Made by a program: the position numbers and the translations under genes. Positions 8,763-17,916 of a stretch of DNA of 64,000 nucleotides are shown here, piece by piece; position 1 is the stretch's first letter, and every line of letters begins with the position of its first letter. Source of the DNA: Vulcanimicrobiota bacterium (GTDB taxonomy: Bacteria; Vulcanimicrobiota; Vulcanimicrobiia; Vulcanimicrobiales; Vulcanimicrobiaceae); contig PMSI01000002.1 in assembly GCA_003168375.1 (NCBI GenBank), positions 248,001 through 312,000 on the forward strand, in the 5' to 3' direction. The notes under the pieces are model-generated. The model was not told the origin of the DNA and did no database searches. It saw only the letters and a list, made by a program, of their open reading frames with translations.

Positions 8763-9683
8763 ATGCGCACCTTCTTCGCCTTCAGTTTTTGCGCGCTTCT
8801 CCTGGCGCCGAGCGTCGCGGCGGCGCAGTTCGACAATACCGTCCCGTGGCGCAATCTTAGCGGCAGTAGCCCCATCGCGATCACCCGTTCGTCGGTGTTC
8901 TTCAACACCGACGGGACCGTTCGGGTGTGTGTCAACTTCCGCAACGTCTCGAACAAAGCCGCCTCGCGGGTGCGGGTCACCTTCGAGTTCGACGACTCGT
9001 TCGACCGGCCGATGCGCGATGCAGTCCTCGAGCGATCCGGTTCGTTCGGTCCCGGCATCTCGATCGAGGGGAAGATGGATCTGCTCGGCGGCAACAGCGA
9101 CTCGTTCAACAATTGCGTCGACAAGGTCGCGGGGACGACGACGAAGCCGACCATCGAGAAGATCGACGTGACCGACGTGATCTTCGAGGACGGGACGCGC
9201 TGGAAGAAAGGTGAGGCGTTCGTCCGAGCCTTCGACAGCGGCGGGGGTCACGTCGCGGTCACGCCGGTCGGCCCTACGCCGACGCCCGGCGCCGCTCCCG
9301 CGGTGAATATCGGCGGAGCGACCGCGATCGGCGGAAGCGTCGGGAGTACGACGGCGGCGTTCGGAACGATCGCTTGGATCCCGGGCTCGCGTACGGCGTA
9401 CGGCGTCAGCACGGACGCGACGTCACAGTCGGACGCGGACTTCGCCGCGATGACGGCGTGCACGCAGCTGGCCAAGGGGGTAGCCGGCTGCAAGCCCGTC
9501 GTGCGTCTCTTCGGCGCCGACAACAAATGCGGCGCGATCGCGACCGACGAGGCGAAGTTCAGCACGGGCCGCGGCCCGAACATGAGCGCGACGATCCAAT
9601 CCGTCCTTCAGGCGCTTGCCGTTGCGGGCGGCACGATCGGCGGCAACAGCGTGATCACGAGCGCGTGCAACACGCGAAACTGA
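8763..9683 (+). CDS. Secreted DUF4189-like protein
   Basis: 306 residues. The N terminus is a Sec signal peptide (MRTFFAFSFCALLLAPSVAAAQ, cleavage probably after AAA near 21). Residues about 25-150 look like a beta-rich domain with two cysteines, then a Pro/Gly/Ala linker (about 165-195). The C-terminal 100 residues resemble DUF4189 (GTIAW, then an alternating AADFAAMTACTQL helix, CKPVVRLF, CGAIATD). Function is unknown; DUF4189 proteins are exported and cysteine-bonded. A good AAGGAG lies before the ATG, and the gene is 13 bp after panB, possibly by read-through. It ends 1 bp before the convergent thiolase stop. Confidence 0.8.
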   Translation: MRTFFAFSFCALLLAPSVAAAQFDNTVPWRNLSGSSPIAITRSSVFFNTDGTVRVCVNFRNVSNKAASRVRVTFEFDDSFDRPMRDAVLERSGSFGPGISIEGKMDLLGGNSDSFNNCVDKVAGTTTKPTIEKIDVTDVIFEDGTRWKKGEAFVRAFDSGGGHVAVTPVGPTPTPGAAPAVNIGGATAIGGSVGSTTAAFGTIAWIPGSRTAYGVSTDATSQSDADFAAMTACTQLAKGVAGCKPVVRLFGADNKCGAIATDEAKFSTGRGPNMSATIQSVLQALAVAGGTIGGNSVITSACNTRN

Positions 9684-9684
9684 A

Positions 9685-10878
9685 CTAGACGCGTTCGACG
9701 ATCGTCGCGATACCCTGGCCCATACCGATGCACATCGTGGCGAGACCGTAGCGGCCGCCGCGGCGCTTCAGCTCGTGGAGCAGCGTCGTGGCGATGCGCG
9801 CGCCGCTGCAGCCGAGCGGGTGGCCGAGCGCGATCGCGCCCCCGTTGACGTTGACGATCTCGGGATCGATCCCGAGCTCCTTGACGCAAGCGACGCTCTG
9901 GGCCGCGAAGGCCTCGTTCAGCTCGACCAGGTCGAGGTCGGCGACGGTGAGCTTCGCCCGCTCCAGCGCTTTGCGCGTCGCGCCGATCGGCCCGATCCCC
10001 ATCACGCTCGGGTCGACGCCGAACGTCGCCGAGGTGACCACGCGCGCCAGCGGCTGCCAGCCGTGTTTCTCGGCCGCTTCCGCGCTGCAGATCAGCAGCG
10101 CGGCCGCACCGTCGTTGAGCGGCGAGGAGTTGCCGGCGGTGACGGTCCCGTTCGCTTTGAACGCGGGTTTGAGCTTGGTGAGCGCCTCCATCGTCACGTC
10201 GGGCCGCGGCGGCTCGTCGGCGGAGAGGTCGAAGCTCTTCTTCCCCTGCTCGACGTGCACCGGAACCAGCTCGTCGGCGAACTTGCCGCCCTCGACCGCC
10301 GCTTTGCACTTCATCTGGCTCGCGTAGGCGAAGCGATCCTGGTCCTCGCGCGTCACGCCGAACTGCTCCGCGACCTTCTCAGCGGTCTCGCCGAGCGAGA
10401 TCGGCGGATACATCGCGGCGAGCCGCGGGTTCACCATCCGGTTGCCGAGCGTCGAGTCGTGGATGTCGGGTGCGCGATCGTACGCCTTCTCCGCTTTCAA
10501 GATCACGAACGGCGCGCGCGTCATCGACTCGGCACCGCCGGCGATCGCCACGTCGATCACGCCGGCCGCGATCGCATGATACGCGGAGTTCAGCGCCTGC
10601 AGCCCGCTCCCGCAGAGGCGGTTCAGCGTGGTGCCGGGGACGCTGGTCGGCAGCCCCGCCAGCAGCGTCGCCATCCGGCCGACGTTCCGGCAGTCCTCAC
10701 CGGCTTGGTTCGCGGCGCCCCAGAAGACGTCGTCGACGATCGACGGATCGATCCCGGTCCGCGCGACCAGCGCGCGAATCGCATGCGCGCCCAGGTCGTC
10801 CGGACGAACGGAGGCAAGGGCGCCGCCATACCGCCCCATGGGCGTACGCAACGCATCGACGATGACAGCTTGAGCCAT
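9685..10878 (-). CDS. Acetyl-CoA acetyltransferase (thiolase)
   Basis: A 397-residue thiolase II-type enzyme that condenses or cleaves acetyl-CoA and acyl-CoA. The nucleophilic Cys is in [15 protein letters not shown] (about residue 90), the catalytic His in [17 protein letters not shown] (about 350), and the second Cys in the C-terminal [15 protein letters not shown]. The ATG at 10878 gives the canonical [18 protein letters not shown] start; an in-frame ATG 24 bp upstream is unlikely. It could serve 3-oxoadipyl-CoA cleavage or short-chain beta-oxidation. The nearest acyl-CoA genes are 8 kb away, so a specific pathway is not assigned. Confidence 0.93.
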   Translation of the reverse strand: MAQAVIVDALRTPMGRYGGALASVRPDDLGAHAIRALVARTGIDPSIVDDVFWGAANQAGEDCRNVGRMATLLAGLPTSVPGTTLNRLCGSGLQALNSAYHAIAAGVIDVAIAGGAESMTRAPFVILKAEKAYDRAPDIHDSTLGNRMVNPRLAAMYPPISLGETAEKVAEQFGVTREDQDRFAYASQMKCKAAVEGGKFADELVPVHVEQGKKSFDLSADEPPRPDVTMEALTKLKPAFKANGTVTAGNSSPLNDGAAALLICSAEAAEKHGWQPLARVVTSATFGVDPSVMGIGPIGATRKALERAKLTVADLDLVELNEAFAAQSVACVKELGIDPEIVNVNGGAIALGHPLGCSGARIATTLLHELKRRGGRYGLATMCIGMGQGIATIVERV

Positions 10879-10937
10879 ATCAGCCGGAACCCGTTCGCGC
10901 ACCGAAGCGCCACGCCTGGCGGCTGGCTCGGTCTAGC

Positions 10938-11210
10938 CTACGTCGCCATCGGGATGGGCAGAACACTAATACCGACGCCGAAGCGCTCCTGCACCTCGAA
11001 CTCCAGGTCCGCGATACGCTGGCTCACTTCATGGAGCCGATTCGCAGGAACTGGAACGAAGAAGTCCTGCTCGTCGTCTCCCTGGCTCAGTTGCGAGACA
11101 TCGACGATACTGGCGAGATTCGAGACGAAGAAAGCCGTCGCCGGTGCGAGCACTTGCACCGCGCGGCCGACCTCGTCCGAAAGCTCCGGCTTTGCATTGT
11201 ATACGGTCAT
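10938..11210 (-). CDS. Small protein paired with HEPN, nucleotidyltransferase-like remnant
   Basis: 90 residues. The ATG at 11210 overlaps the stop of the restored HEPN frame (ATGA), the usual layout of HEPN/MNT pairs. The second half, from the DEQDFFVPVP segment to EVQERFGVGISVLPIP, resembles the end of minimal nucleotidyltransferases (an acidic strand followed by a helix and FGV-x-I-x-V). The defining GSxARG motif is missing. It may be a decayed or highly diverged antitoxin. The assignment rests on gene order and weak similarity only. Confidence 0.45.
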   Translation of the reverse strand: MTVYNAKPELSDEVGRAVQVLAPATAFFVSNLASIVDVSQLSQGDDEQDFFVPVPANRLHEVSQRIADLEFEVQERFGVGISVLPIPMAT

Positions 11211-11663
11211 AACAGCGTTTTCAAATCCTCGACGAGCCGATTCGCCCAAGTCAGGCGTTCATCGACGGTAGAAACATCGTACGGCTCGGGAGCGGCCCCG
11301 TGCCCGTAGTCGGCGTACTTCCGATCCTTCTGCAGCACGTTAACATAGCGCACCGCCTCGGCATCCGTCAATCGCCCAGTCCGCGTTACGCCTAGGCCCG
11401 CCCCCGAACACCGGCCCGCTGTTCAGCCCCGTGTAGAGCGCTCGGACGATATTCGGTAACGCTTGATGCGTGAGGCGCCGCGTCTCGTCGGCGGAGGCAC
11501 CGCGGCGGAACACGATCCCGTGTGTCTCGGCAGCTTGCGCCGCGTAAGCATAAACGAGGTAGTAACGCCGCGCGATAGCTTGGAGCAGACAGCCCCGACT
11601 GCGCAGTAGGTCGGAGGCACGTTCGAGCCGCGCCACGTGCGCGGCGAATTCATCTCGACTCAT
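11207..11663 (-). pseudogene. HEPN-domain protein, frameshifted
   Basis: Read from the ATG at 11663, the first ~85 residues form a HEPN helix pair (ASDLLRSRGCLLQAIARRYYLVYAYAAQAA), followed by RRLTHQALPNIV around the usual catalytic His. At a run of five C on the plus strand (11401-11405) this frame turns into 17 unrelated residues and a stop. Removing one base restores a 60-residue tail with the expected RKYADYGHG and VEDLKTLL helices, ending at TGA 11207-11209. This is a real frameshift, a slippage site or a sequencing error in the homopolymer. Such proteins are RNase-like toxins of HEPN/MNT modules. Confidence 0.6.
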
Positions 11664-11672
11664 GACGGTGAG

Positions 11673-11707
11673 ATTATAGTCGGTGGCAGTGCCTACTGTA
11701 TGGCACT
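11673..11707 (-). promoter_or_regulatory. Promoter and inverted-repeat operator of the HEPN pair
   Basis: A perfect TATAAT on the minus strand (11673-11678) sits about 9 bp upstream of the HEPN ATG, so the mRNA would be nearly leaderless. Just upstream is the inverted repeat AGTGCC-N8-GGCACT (11688-11707), covering the -35 position. This is the arrangement of an autoregulated toxin-antitoxin operator. Confidence 0.5.
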
Positions 11708-11716
11708 ACAATCCTA

Positions 11717-14473
11717 TTAAAGGCGACGAAGCGCCAAATCGATCGCCGCGGCCTCGCTCAGCTTAGCTCCCTGCAGTTGTAAATCGACGAGTTGGCTCCC
11801 GGAGAATCGGTTGCGGAGCGACTGCCGCACAATGCTCCAAACTCTATCGCTAGCAACATAATGCAGATGCAATCCGCTTCGGGCACATGCCTCCTCAACA
11901 TAACCGAGCAACATAGCGCCATCACTCCCATCTCTCTCTATCGCCAGTATTGCTGCGGCGACTAGCAACTGAGAAAAGGGCTCCTGCTGCAACGGGACCG
12001 TTAAGCGCAGCGACTCGGCACAGGCCCGCCTGGCGTGATCGATGTCTCCCAAAGCTAGCCGATACATGCTCAAGTTCGCGAGTAACGCGGCTTCAAAAAC
12101 GAGGTGCCGACTCCGTGCGAGTTCTAGTGCTGACGACGCGATTTCCACGGCGAGGTCCGATTTGCCAGCAGCAAACTCAAGGTCGGCGAGATTCGCCTGC
12201 GTGAAGACGACCCCGGTAGCTTCGTTCAAGTTCTCCATCCTCGAGGAGACGTCAGCGTACAGCGCGCGAGCTTCTTGCCGTTTGTCTGGTTGGGCGCTAA
12301 GAACTAGGGCGCGAATGCCAAGCGCTTGGACGTACGGCAGCGATTCCAGGTCTTCGTCTCGATACTCCGAGAGCGCGCGAACGCACGACTGGTCCGCTGC
12401 CGAGATTTCGCCCGTCTCATAATACGAATACGCCAAATGGAGATATCCGGACGCCAGGTCTATTCGATCTCCTGAACTCTCCGCCAACGCGATGATCTTA
12501 CGGGCGGTAACGGCGCGCGCAGGACCGATTTCTGTGCTGGCGAGCGCTCGAAACAGGCTCAGGACGGTTCTCGACGGTTTCGCGGCACTAAGCCGACTGA
12601 GGGCCGTCTGGATGTATTGACGTCCTTCCGCTTTCAGGCGATGCGTCCAGAATACTCGTAGCGATCCGATTATTCGGCCGGCCAGTTGCACATCGCCGCC
12701 AGGGCGCAATGCCCAGTCGATTGCCGCGCGGATATTATCGATTTCATGCTCCACGATTGGAAGCGCATCTTCGAGCGACTGGTCGGCCTTGACCGAAAAG
12801 GCCTTTCCGATCGTTTCAATCCAGCGTGCGTGGCGACGTGCGACCACATAGCGCCCCTTGCGCAGGCGTAGCTTGTCCGCCGCGTAGAATCGAGTCCAGT
12901 CGAGAAGGCGGTATCTCGTATTGTGGCCGGCCGGCTCCGCGATGACTAGCGACTTTTCGATCAACGAGCCTATGATGGCAGCGACATGCGTACGCTTGAC
13001 CATGTCGTATGCGCAAACGCTCTCTGCGGCGTCCAATGTCCAGCCGCCGACAAATACGCAAAGCCGTCCGAATACAACTTTTTCGTCCTCATTCAAGAGT
13101 GCGTAGCTCCACTCCATCATTGAGTACAAGGTCCGTTGTCGCGGAGGTGAATTGCGAACTGCGGTTCCCAGCACGTCAAAATGGTTACGTAGTCGTCCAT
13201 TGAGCTCAGTCACCGCAAAGAGGTGCATCTGTGATGCGGCAAGCTCAATGGCGTACGGTATCCCGTCCAATCGGTTGACGATATCGGATACGGAAGACGC
13301 TTCAGAGTCTTTTAACACAAAACGTCTGTTTGCTGCACAGGCTCGATCGACAAACAGCATCACGGCAGGGTATTGCATAACTCCCGCAGCGTTCATATCG
13401 GCAAGCAACCGCTGGTCCGGGACGTCGAGACCTTGCAATGAGTATTGACGTTCTCCATCGATTCGAAGCGGCGCTCGAGACGTACACAAGAGGGTCACTT
13501 GCGCGCATCCCGTCATGACGGCGTCTGATAGGCCGGCGACATCGTCGATGAGATGTTCACAGTTGTCCAATATGATGAGAGTTTTTCGATGCCGAAGGTA
13601 ACGTACTACGTCGTCCATGGGATCGCCACTACTAGTCGCGCCGCAGCCGATGGCATTTGCGACACTGAATGCAATCAGTGCTCCATCAGACAACGCGGCG
13701 AGATCCACAAACCATACGCCGTCCGAGAACTTGTCGCGACTATCGGACGCTGCCCTGATTGCGGTCCTTGTCTTGCCGATGCCCGGTGTGCCAGTTATTG
13801 TGACCAAACGCTGTTGATCAAGCGATAGCGTAATGTTTGCGAGGTCATCCTGCCGACCGACGAAGCTGCTTACCGAAGGGGGCAGATTATTGGGAACGTT
13901 CGCGATCGACACAAGGGGTGGAAAGTTTATTTTCGTACCCGGCGCACGGACTTGAAAGAGGCGTATCGGCGTTTCAAGTCCTCTGAGACGGTGGTCGCCG
14001 AGATCATCAAAGGAGATCGTACGCGGCAGTTCGCCACTCGACAGTTCAACAACTACATTAGACGCAAGAATTTGACCGCCGTAAGTTACACTCAGGATTC
14101 TCGCAACGGCGTTTAGAGTTGGCCCGAAATAGTCGCCACTTCGTTCGTCCGCTGAGCCCGCGTGAAGTGCGACGCGCACCAACAGCCCGTCGATGTTCGA
14201 CCAGTCCTCTCTTGCAATTCGCAGCTGAATTCCAACTGCCGCGCGAATGGCATCATCCGCAGTTGCGAACGCTACGCAAAAGGCATCTCCAACGGTCTTG
14301 AACACACGGCCAGACCACTCTGAGACTTCCTCCCGTACAATTTCGTCGTGCAGGCGCACCGCAGCCTTCATCGCGGTCGTGGTGCGATCCCAACGCTGCG
14401 TGCTGTTCTCTACATCGGTGAACAGGAAGGTAATGGTGCCGCTCGGATACGCTACGTCGTTGCTCGTATCCAT
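11717..14473 (-). CDS. Class III nucleotide cyclase fused to an NB-ARC-like ATPase and TPR repeats
   Basis: A 918-residue soluble regulator. Residues about 10-185 are a class III adenylate/guanylate cyclase domain. FTDVENS and KTVGDAF hold the two metal aspartates, and NAVARI holds the transition-state Asn and Arg, so it looks catalytically competent. Residues about 205-500 are an ATPase with Walker A GTPGIGKTRTA and a Walker B TLIILDNCEHL. The remainder is alpha-helical TPR-like repeats. This is the architecture of actinobacterial-type cyclase/AfsR-like regulators without the DNA-binding domain. Base composition is clearly lower in G+C than its neighbours, suggesting acquisition. The ligand and output are unknown. 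Confidence 0.88.
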   Translation of the reverse strand: MDTSNDVAYPSGTITFLFTDVENSTQRWDRTTTAMKAAVRLHDEIVREEVSEWSGRVFKTVGDAFCVAFATADDAIRAAVGIQLRIAREDWSNIDGLLVRVALHAGSADERSGDYFGPTLNAVARILSVTYGGQILASNVVVELSSGELPRTISFDDLGDHRLRGLETPIRLFQVRAPGTKINFPPLVSIANVPNNLPPSVSSFVGRQDDLANITLSLDQQRLVTITGTPGIGKTRTAIRAASDSRDKFSDGVWFVDLAALSDGALIAFSVANAIGCGATSSGDPMDDVVRYLRHRKTLIILDNCEHLIDDVAGLSDAVMTGCAQVTLLCTSRAPLRIDGERQYSLQGLDVPDQRLLADMNAAGVMQYPAVMLFVDRACAANRRFVLKDSEASSVSDIVNRLDGIPYAIELAASQMHLFAVTELNGRLRNHFDVLGTAVRNSPPRQRTLYSMMEWSYALLNEDEKVVFGRLCVFVGGWTLDAAESVCAYDMVKRTHVAAIIGSLIEKSLVIAEPAGHNTRYRLLDWTRFYAADKLRLRKGRYVVARRHARWIETIGKAFSVKADQSLEDALPIVEHEIDNIRAAIDWALRPGGDVQLAGRIIGSLRVFWTHRLKAEGRQYIQTALSRLSAAKPSRTVLSLFRALASTEIGPARAVTARKIIALAESSGDRIDLASGYLHLAYSYYETGEISAADQSCVRALSEYRDEDLESLPYVQALGIRALVLSAQPDKRQEARALYADVSSRMENLNEATGVVFTQANLADLEFAAGKSDLAVEIASSALELARSRHLVFEAALLANLSMYRLALGDIDHARRACAESLRLTVPLQQEPFSQLLVAAAILAIERDGSDGAMLLGYVEEACARSGLHLHYVASDRVWSIVRQSLRNRFSGSQLVDLQLQGAKLSEAAAIDLALRRL

Positions 14474-14741
14474 TTAGCGCTTCGAATTTTCTCGGGGTCG
14501 GAGTCCGTCCTCGAGCAGGGCTGGACTTGCCCGCGTCTTCACGAGACTACTGCTACCGCGCGCTGCTTGCTATGTCCTAGTACGTAGGCGACAACCGAGC
14601 TGGTGTGCTTGCCTTGCTTGTACAGCGTCGTGGTGGACCCAGCGCGTGGGGCGGTCGGAAGGCGGACCATTCCAGCCCTGGACAGTCACGCGATTCCCGC
14701 CCAGCGTCCTCTCGTGCCGCTTATGGCTCCACGAGACGCGC
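14474..14741. other. Non-coding gap, 268 bp
   Basis: The segment lies between the cyclase-ATPase start and the RidA stop. Short open frames occur on both strands but none has a ribosome-binding site or recognisable product. I see no tRNA, terminator or transposase remnant. The cyclase promoter presumably lies here, but I could not place convincing -35/-10 boxes. Confidence 0.5.
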
Positions 14742-15173
14742 TCATTCGGGATCTACCGCTATTGCTTGGATTTCGAGCCGCAGACGCGGGTCGGTGGCGA
14801 GGCGCTTCACTTCAACCGTCGTGCTCGTCGGTAGGTGGCCGGCGAAGAACGCGGCTTGGATTGCGTTGATCGCGTCTTGATCTTCCGCGATGTGAGTGAA
14901 GAAGCGTGTCAGCGAGACGACGTCGGACGGTGTGCAGCCGGCGGCAGTCAGCGCTTGTGCGAGATGTTCGTAGGCGAGGCGCGCCTGCGATGCCGCGTCG
15001 GGCGGGATCGCGTCGAAGTCTTCCGGGCGGTGGGGATGATCGTGATACACCGGCGCGCCGGTGACGCCGGAGATGAACACCAGCCGTCCCGACGCGACTT
15101 TGATCGCGGGGACGAAGAGCGCGTTGAGCGCGGGATCGTAGCCCTCGTGGTGGACGACCTCGAGCCGGCTCAT
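14742..15173 (-). CDS. RidA family enamine/imine deaminase
   Basis: 143 residues with the YjgF/RidA fold: GRLVFISGVTG strand, ARLAYEHLAQALTAAGCTPSDVV helix and a C-terminal strand STTVEVKRLATDPRLRLEIQAIAV. Family members hydrolyse reactive enamines/imines or, in catabolic operons, act on N-containing ring-cleavage intermediates. The usual catalytic Arg before a C-terminal Cys-Glu is replaced by VEVKRLATDPRLRLEIQA (R present, no Cys), so a specialised subgroup is likely. It is the last gene of a nine-gene operon, coupled by ATGA to the dioxygenase. This suggests the pathway substrate contains nitrogen. Confidence 0.88.
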   Translation of the reverse strand: MSRLEVVHHEGYDPALNALFVPAIKVASGRLVFISGVTGAPVYHDHPHRPEDFDAIPPDAASQARLAYEHLAQALTAAGCTPSDVVSLTRFFTHIAEDQDAINAIQAAFFAGHLPTSTTVEVKRLATDPRLRLEIQAIAVDPE

Positions 15174-16000
15174 CCCGCGCCGGCCCGTGCCAACGTGAAG
15201 TCGCGTTCCAGCGTCGCCGTGCCCGACGCCTCGTCGCGCCGGAACTCCTCGACCAGCGATGAGCGCACGCCGAACACGGCGTCCGACGCCAAGTACCGAT
15301 CGCCGGCGGCGTAGATCGCCGTCGTCAGCGGAGCGAAGCCTTCGGCGCTGATGCGAAAGTGAAGGTGCGCCGGGCGGAACGTGTGCCGCCCCAAGCGTTG
15401 CAGCATCGCACCGACCGGACCGTCGGTCGGGATCGAATAGCTCTGCGGGACGACGGTGCGAAACGCGAAGCTGCCGTCGGACGCAGCGCGGATTCGGCCG
15501 CGACAATCGACCGGGTGCTCGGGGTGCTGCGAATCGTACAGACCGCCCCCATCGGTTCCCCAGACGTCAAGGACGGCATCCGGAATTCCGGCACCGCCGC
15601 CGTCGCGTACGCGACCGCGCACCTCGAGCGGCACGCCCTCGCCCGGCGCCGCGATACTCGCGCCGCGCTCGACCTCGGGCGGGTTCTCGGTGTAAAACGG
15701 GCCCAGCACCGACGACTCGCTAGCGCCGGTGCTCGCGCGGTGCGCGATCTCGTCGACCAGCGAGGTGAGGCCGAGCGTGTCGGAGAGCATCATGAACTCC
15801 TGCCGGAATTCATCGCACTTGTGTCCGGTTGCGGTGAGAAACCGGATCCCCGCCAGCCACTCGGCGGGCGTGAGGCCGACCTCGTCGGCGAACGCGTGCA
15901 GGTGGCGCACCAGGCTCTCGAACACGAGCCGCAGCCGCGCGTCCTCGCACGCGGACGCGCTCGCGAGGACCTCCTCGGTCACCGTCGACGCCGCGTTCAC
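15170..16000 (-). CDS. Intradiol ring-cleavage dioxygenase (hydroxyquinol/catechol 1,2-dioxygenase type)
   Basis: 276 residues. The N-terminal helical dimerisation domain (about 1-100, including a GIRFLTATGHKCDEFRQEFMMLSD segment) and the STGASESSVLGPFY junction are typical of hydroxyquinol 1,2-dioxygenases. The non-heme Fe(III) ligands are visible: Tyr in GGLYDSQH, Tyr in VVPQSYSIP, and the two His in RPAHLHF. It should open a catechol or hydroxyquinol ring between the two hydroxyls to a cis,cis-muconate-type acid. Its position in an operon with an importer and a flavin monooxygenase across the divergent promoter supports an aromatic catabolic role. Confidence 0.92.
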   Translation of the reverse strand: MNAASTVTEEVLASASACEDARLRLVFESLVRHLHAFADEVGLTPAEWLAGIRFLTATGHKCDEFRQEFMMLSDTLGLTSLVDEIAHRASTGASESSVLGPFYTENPPEVERGASIAAPGEGVPLEVRGRVRDGGGAGIPDAVLDVWGTDGGGLYDSQHPEHPVDCRGRIRAASDGSFAFRTVVPQSYSIPTDGPVGAMLQRLGRHTFRPAHLHFRISAEGFAPLTTAIYAAGDRYLASDAVFGVRSSLVEEFRRDEASGTATLERDFTLARAGAG

Positions 16001-16006
16001 GGCCCG

Positions 16007-17206
16007 CTACCGTGACGACCAAACGGGGAACGGGAAGATCGGCTTGCCGTGCGCGACGTTGCCGGGATACACGATCACCTGCTTCCCGTTCTGCCACTGC
16101 AAGATGTACGACGTGTAGCCGAGCTGGATCCCGGTCCGCGGGTCGACGCGCCAGTTGCCGACCAGCGTCTTCACCTGCGTCGTCGCGATCGCGTCGCGCA
16201 GCTTCTCGCGATCGAGCGAACCCACGCGCTTCAGCGCCGCAGCGAGCACCTCGAGCGACGAGTAGTTGCTGGCGCTGTGATAGTCGGGGTCGCGCTTGAA
16301 CTCGGCGCGGTAGCTCGCCTTGAAGCTCGCGTTCTCGGCGCCGGGTCCGTCGGGATCCCACGCCGTCACCGAGAAGACCCCGTTCACGTCTTTGCCGGCG
16401 CTCTCGACGTAGCGCGGGTCCGAGGCGCCGACGGCTTCGTAGAAGATCTTCGGCGCATAGTTCGACTGCTTCAACTGGCGCAGGACGCCGATCGAATCGT
16501 TCGGGAACGCCATCGCGAGCAGGACGTCGGGGTTCGCCGCCTTCACCTTCTCGATGACCGAGGCGAAATCGCTCGCTCGCGCCGGGTAGAACTCCGTGTA
16601 CACGATCGCCTGACCGAACCCGCGCGCCACTTCGGGGACCGCGTTGACCAGCGCGTGCGAGAACGCCGTGTCCGGTCCGATCAGCGCCAGCGTCTTGAGG
16701 CCGTGGTCCTTCGCGATCTGCAGCACCCCGTAGAGATAGGTCTGCACCGGGCCGAGTCCCTGAAAGATGTACTTGAAGCCGCGCTGGAACATCACGACGT
16801 CGGCGGTCTCGGGGCAGATCATCGGCATCTTGTAGCGCTCGGCGACGTTCGCCGCGGGCGCGGTGATCGCGGTTCCGTACGGACCCATGATGATGTCGAC
16901 TTTGTCTTCGTTGATCAGGCGCTCGTAGAGGCGCACGCCGGTCGCCGGTTCGCTCTGATCGTCGTAGTACTTGAGCGCGATCTGCCGCCCGAGCACGCCG
17001 CCCTTCGCGTTCTGCTGCTTGATCCAGAGCTGATAGCCTTCGAGCGAGTATTTTCCGCCGTCGGCGAAGATGCCGGTCAGCGAGAGCGATGCGCCGATCG
17101 TGATCGGCGCCGCCTGTGCCTGCGCGGCGGCGGCGGTCGCGAGCGTCGGCGCGACGGCCGCCGCGGAGACCGTCCGGATGAAACGACTTCTCTGCATGCT
17201 GATCAC
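16007..17206 (-). CDS. ABC transporter substrate-binding protein, branched-chain amino acid type
   Basis: 399 residues, a periplasmic-binding fold of the LivJ/Peripla_BP_6 family (ITIGASLSLTGIFADGGKYSLEGYQLWIKQQNAKGG). The N terminus has an R-rich stretch and a hydrophobic Ala-rich segment ending AQAQAAP, a Sec or Tat signal. Such proteins bind amino acids but also aromatic acids, amides and urea. Here the cargo is probably the substrate of the adjacent dioxygenase operon. It is coupled to the livF-type ATPase (17203) by ATGA. A start at the second Met (three residues in) is possible. Confidence 0.93.
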   Translation of the reverse strand: MISMQRSRFIRTVSAAAVAPTLATAAAAQAQAAPITIGASLSLTGIFADGGKYSLEGYQLWIKQQNAKGGVLGRQIALKYYDDQSEPATGVRLYERLINEDKVDIIMGPYGTAITAPAANVAERYKMPMICPETADVVMFQRGFKYIFQGLGPVQTYLYGVLQIAKDHGLKTLALIGPDTAFSHALVNAVPEVARGFGQAIVYTEFYPARASDFASVIEKVKAANPDVLLAMAFPNDSIGVLRQLKQSNYAPKIFYEAVGASDPRYVESAGKDVNGVFSVTAWDPDGPGAENASFKASYRAEFKRDPDYHSASNYSSLEVLAAALKRVGSLDREKLRDAIATTQVKTLVGNWRVDPRTGIQLGYTSYILQWQNGKQVIVYPGNVAHGKPIFPFPVWSSR

Positions 17207-17916
17207 ACTTCTCCCATGAAACGGCGTTTGACGTCGGCATTGCCGCGGATCGCGGCGGCGGTTCCCTCCATGACGGTTCTTCCTTCGGTCAACACGTAGG
17301 CACGCGCGGCGAGCTCGAGGGCTTGGACCACGTTCTGTTCGACCAGGACGACGGCGACCCCGGCGCGGTTGATCTCGCGGACCACGCCGAAGATCTCCAG
17401 CGTCGTCTTCGGCGCGAGGCCGAGCGACGGCTCGTCCATCAGGAGAACCCGCGGCTGCGACATCAGCGCCCGCCCGATCGCGACGACCTGCTGCTGCCCG
17501 CCCGAGAGCGTCCCCGCCACCCGCTTGCGCAGCGGCTCCAGCATCGGAAACCGCGCGTAGACCTCGCCGAGACGCGCGGCCGCGCGGCCACGAACGCGCC
17601 GCACGTGCGCGCCGACCAGCAGGTTGTCCTCGACCGTCATCTCGCGAAACAGATTGCGCCCCTCGGGGACCAGTGCGAGCCCGCGCTCGACGATCTCGCG
17701 CGGCCGGCGCCCGTCGATCCGCTCGCCGTCGAAGACGATCTCGCCGGCGACCGGCCGCACGATCCCCATCAGGCTCTTGAGCGCGGTCGTCTTCCCGGCG
17801 CCGTTCCCGCCGATCACGCTGACGATCTCACCGGGCTCGACCGCGAACGAGACGCCGTGCAGCGCGCGGAAGTCGCCGTAGCCGGCTTCGAGCCCGGTGA
17901 CGGTGAGCAGGCTCAT
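17203..17916 (-). CDS. livF: ABC importer ATPase, LivF type
   Basis: 237 residues. Walker A GGNGAGKTT (about 37-45), signature LSGGQQQ, Walker B RVLLMDEPSLGLAPK and a late His-free switch (VLVEQN) are all typical of LivF. One of two ATPases energising the importer encoded by this operon. ATGA overlaps join it both to livG upstream and to the binding-protein gene downstream. Confidence 0.94.
   Translation of the reverse strand: MSLLTVTGLEAGYGDFRALHGVSFAVEPGEIVSVIGGNGAGKTTALKSLMGIVRPVAGEIVFDGERIDGRRPREIVERGLALVPEGRNLFREMTVEDNLLVGAHVRRVRGRAAARLGEVYARFPMLEPLRKRVAGTLSGGQQQVVAIGRALMSQPRVLLMDEPSLGLAPKTTLEIFGVVREINRAGVAVVLVEQNVVQALELAARAYVLTEGRTVMEGTAAAIRGNADVKRRFMGEV

Noticed and set aside
14603-14880. 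Possible transposase remnant or tRNA between the cyclase regulator and RidA
   Set aside because: No TTC-arm or cloverleaf could be drawn, and translations in six frames show no transposase motif.
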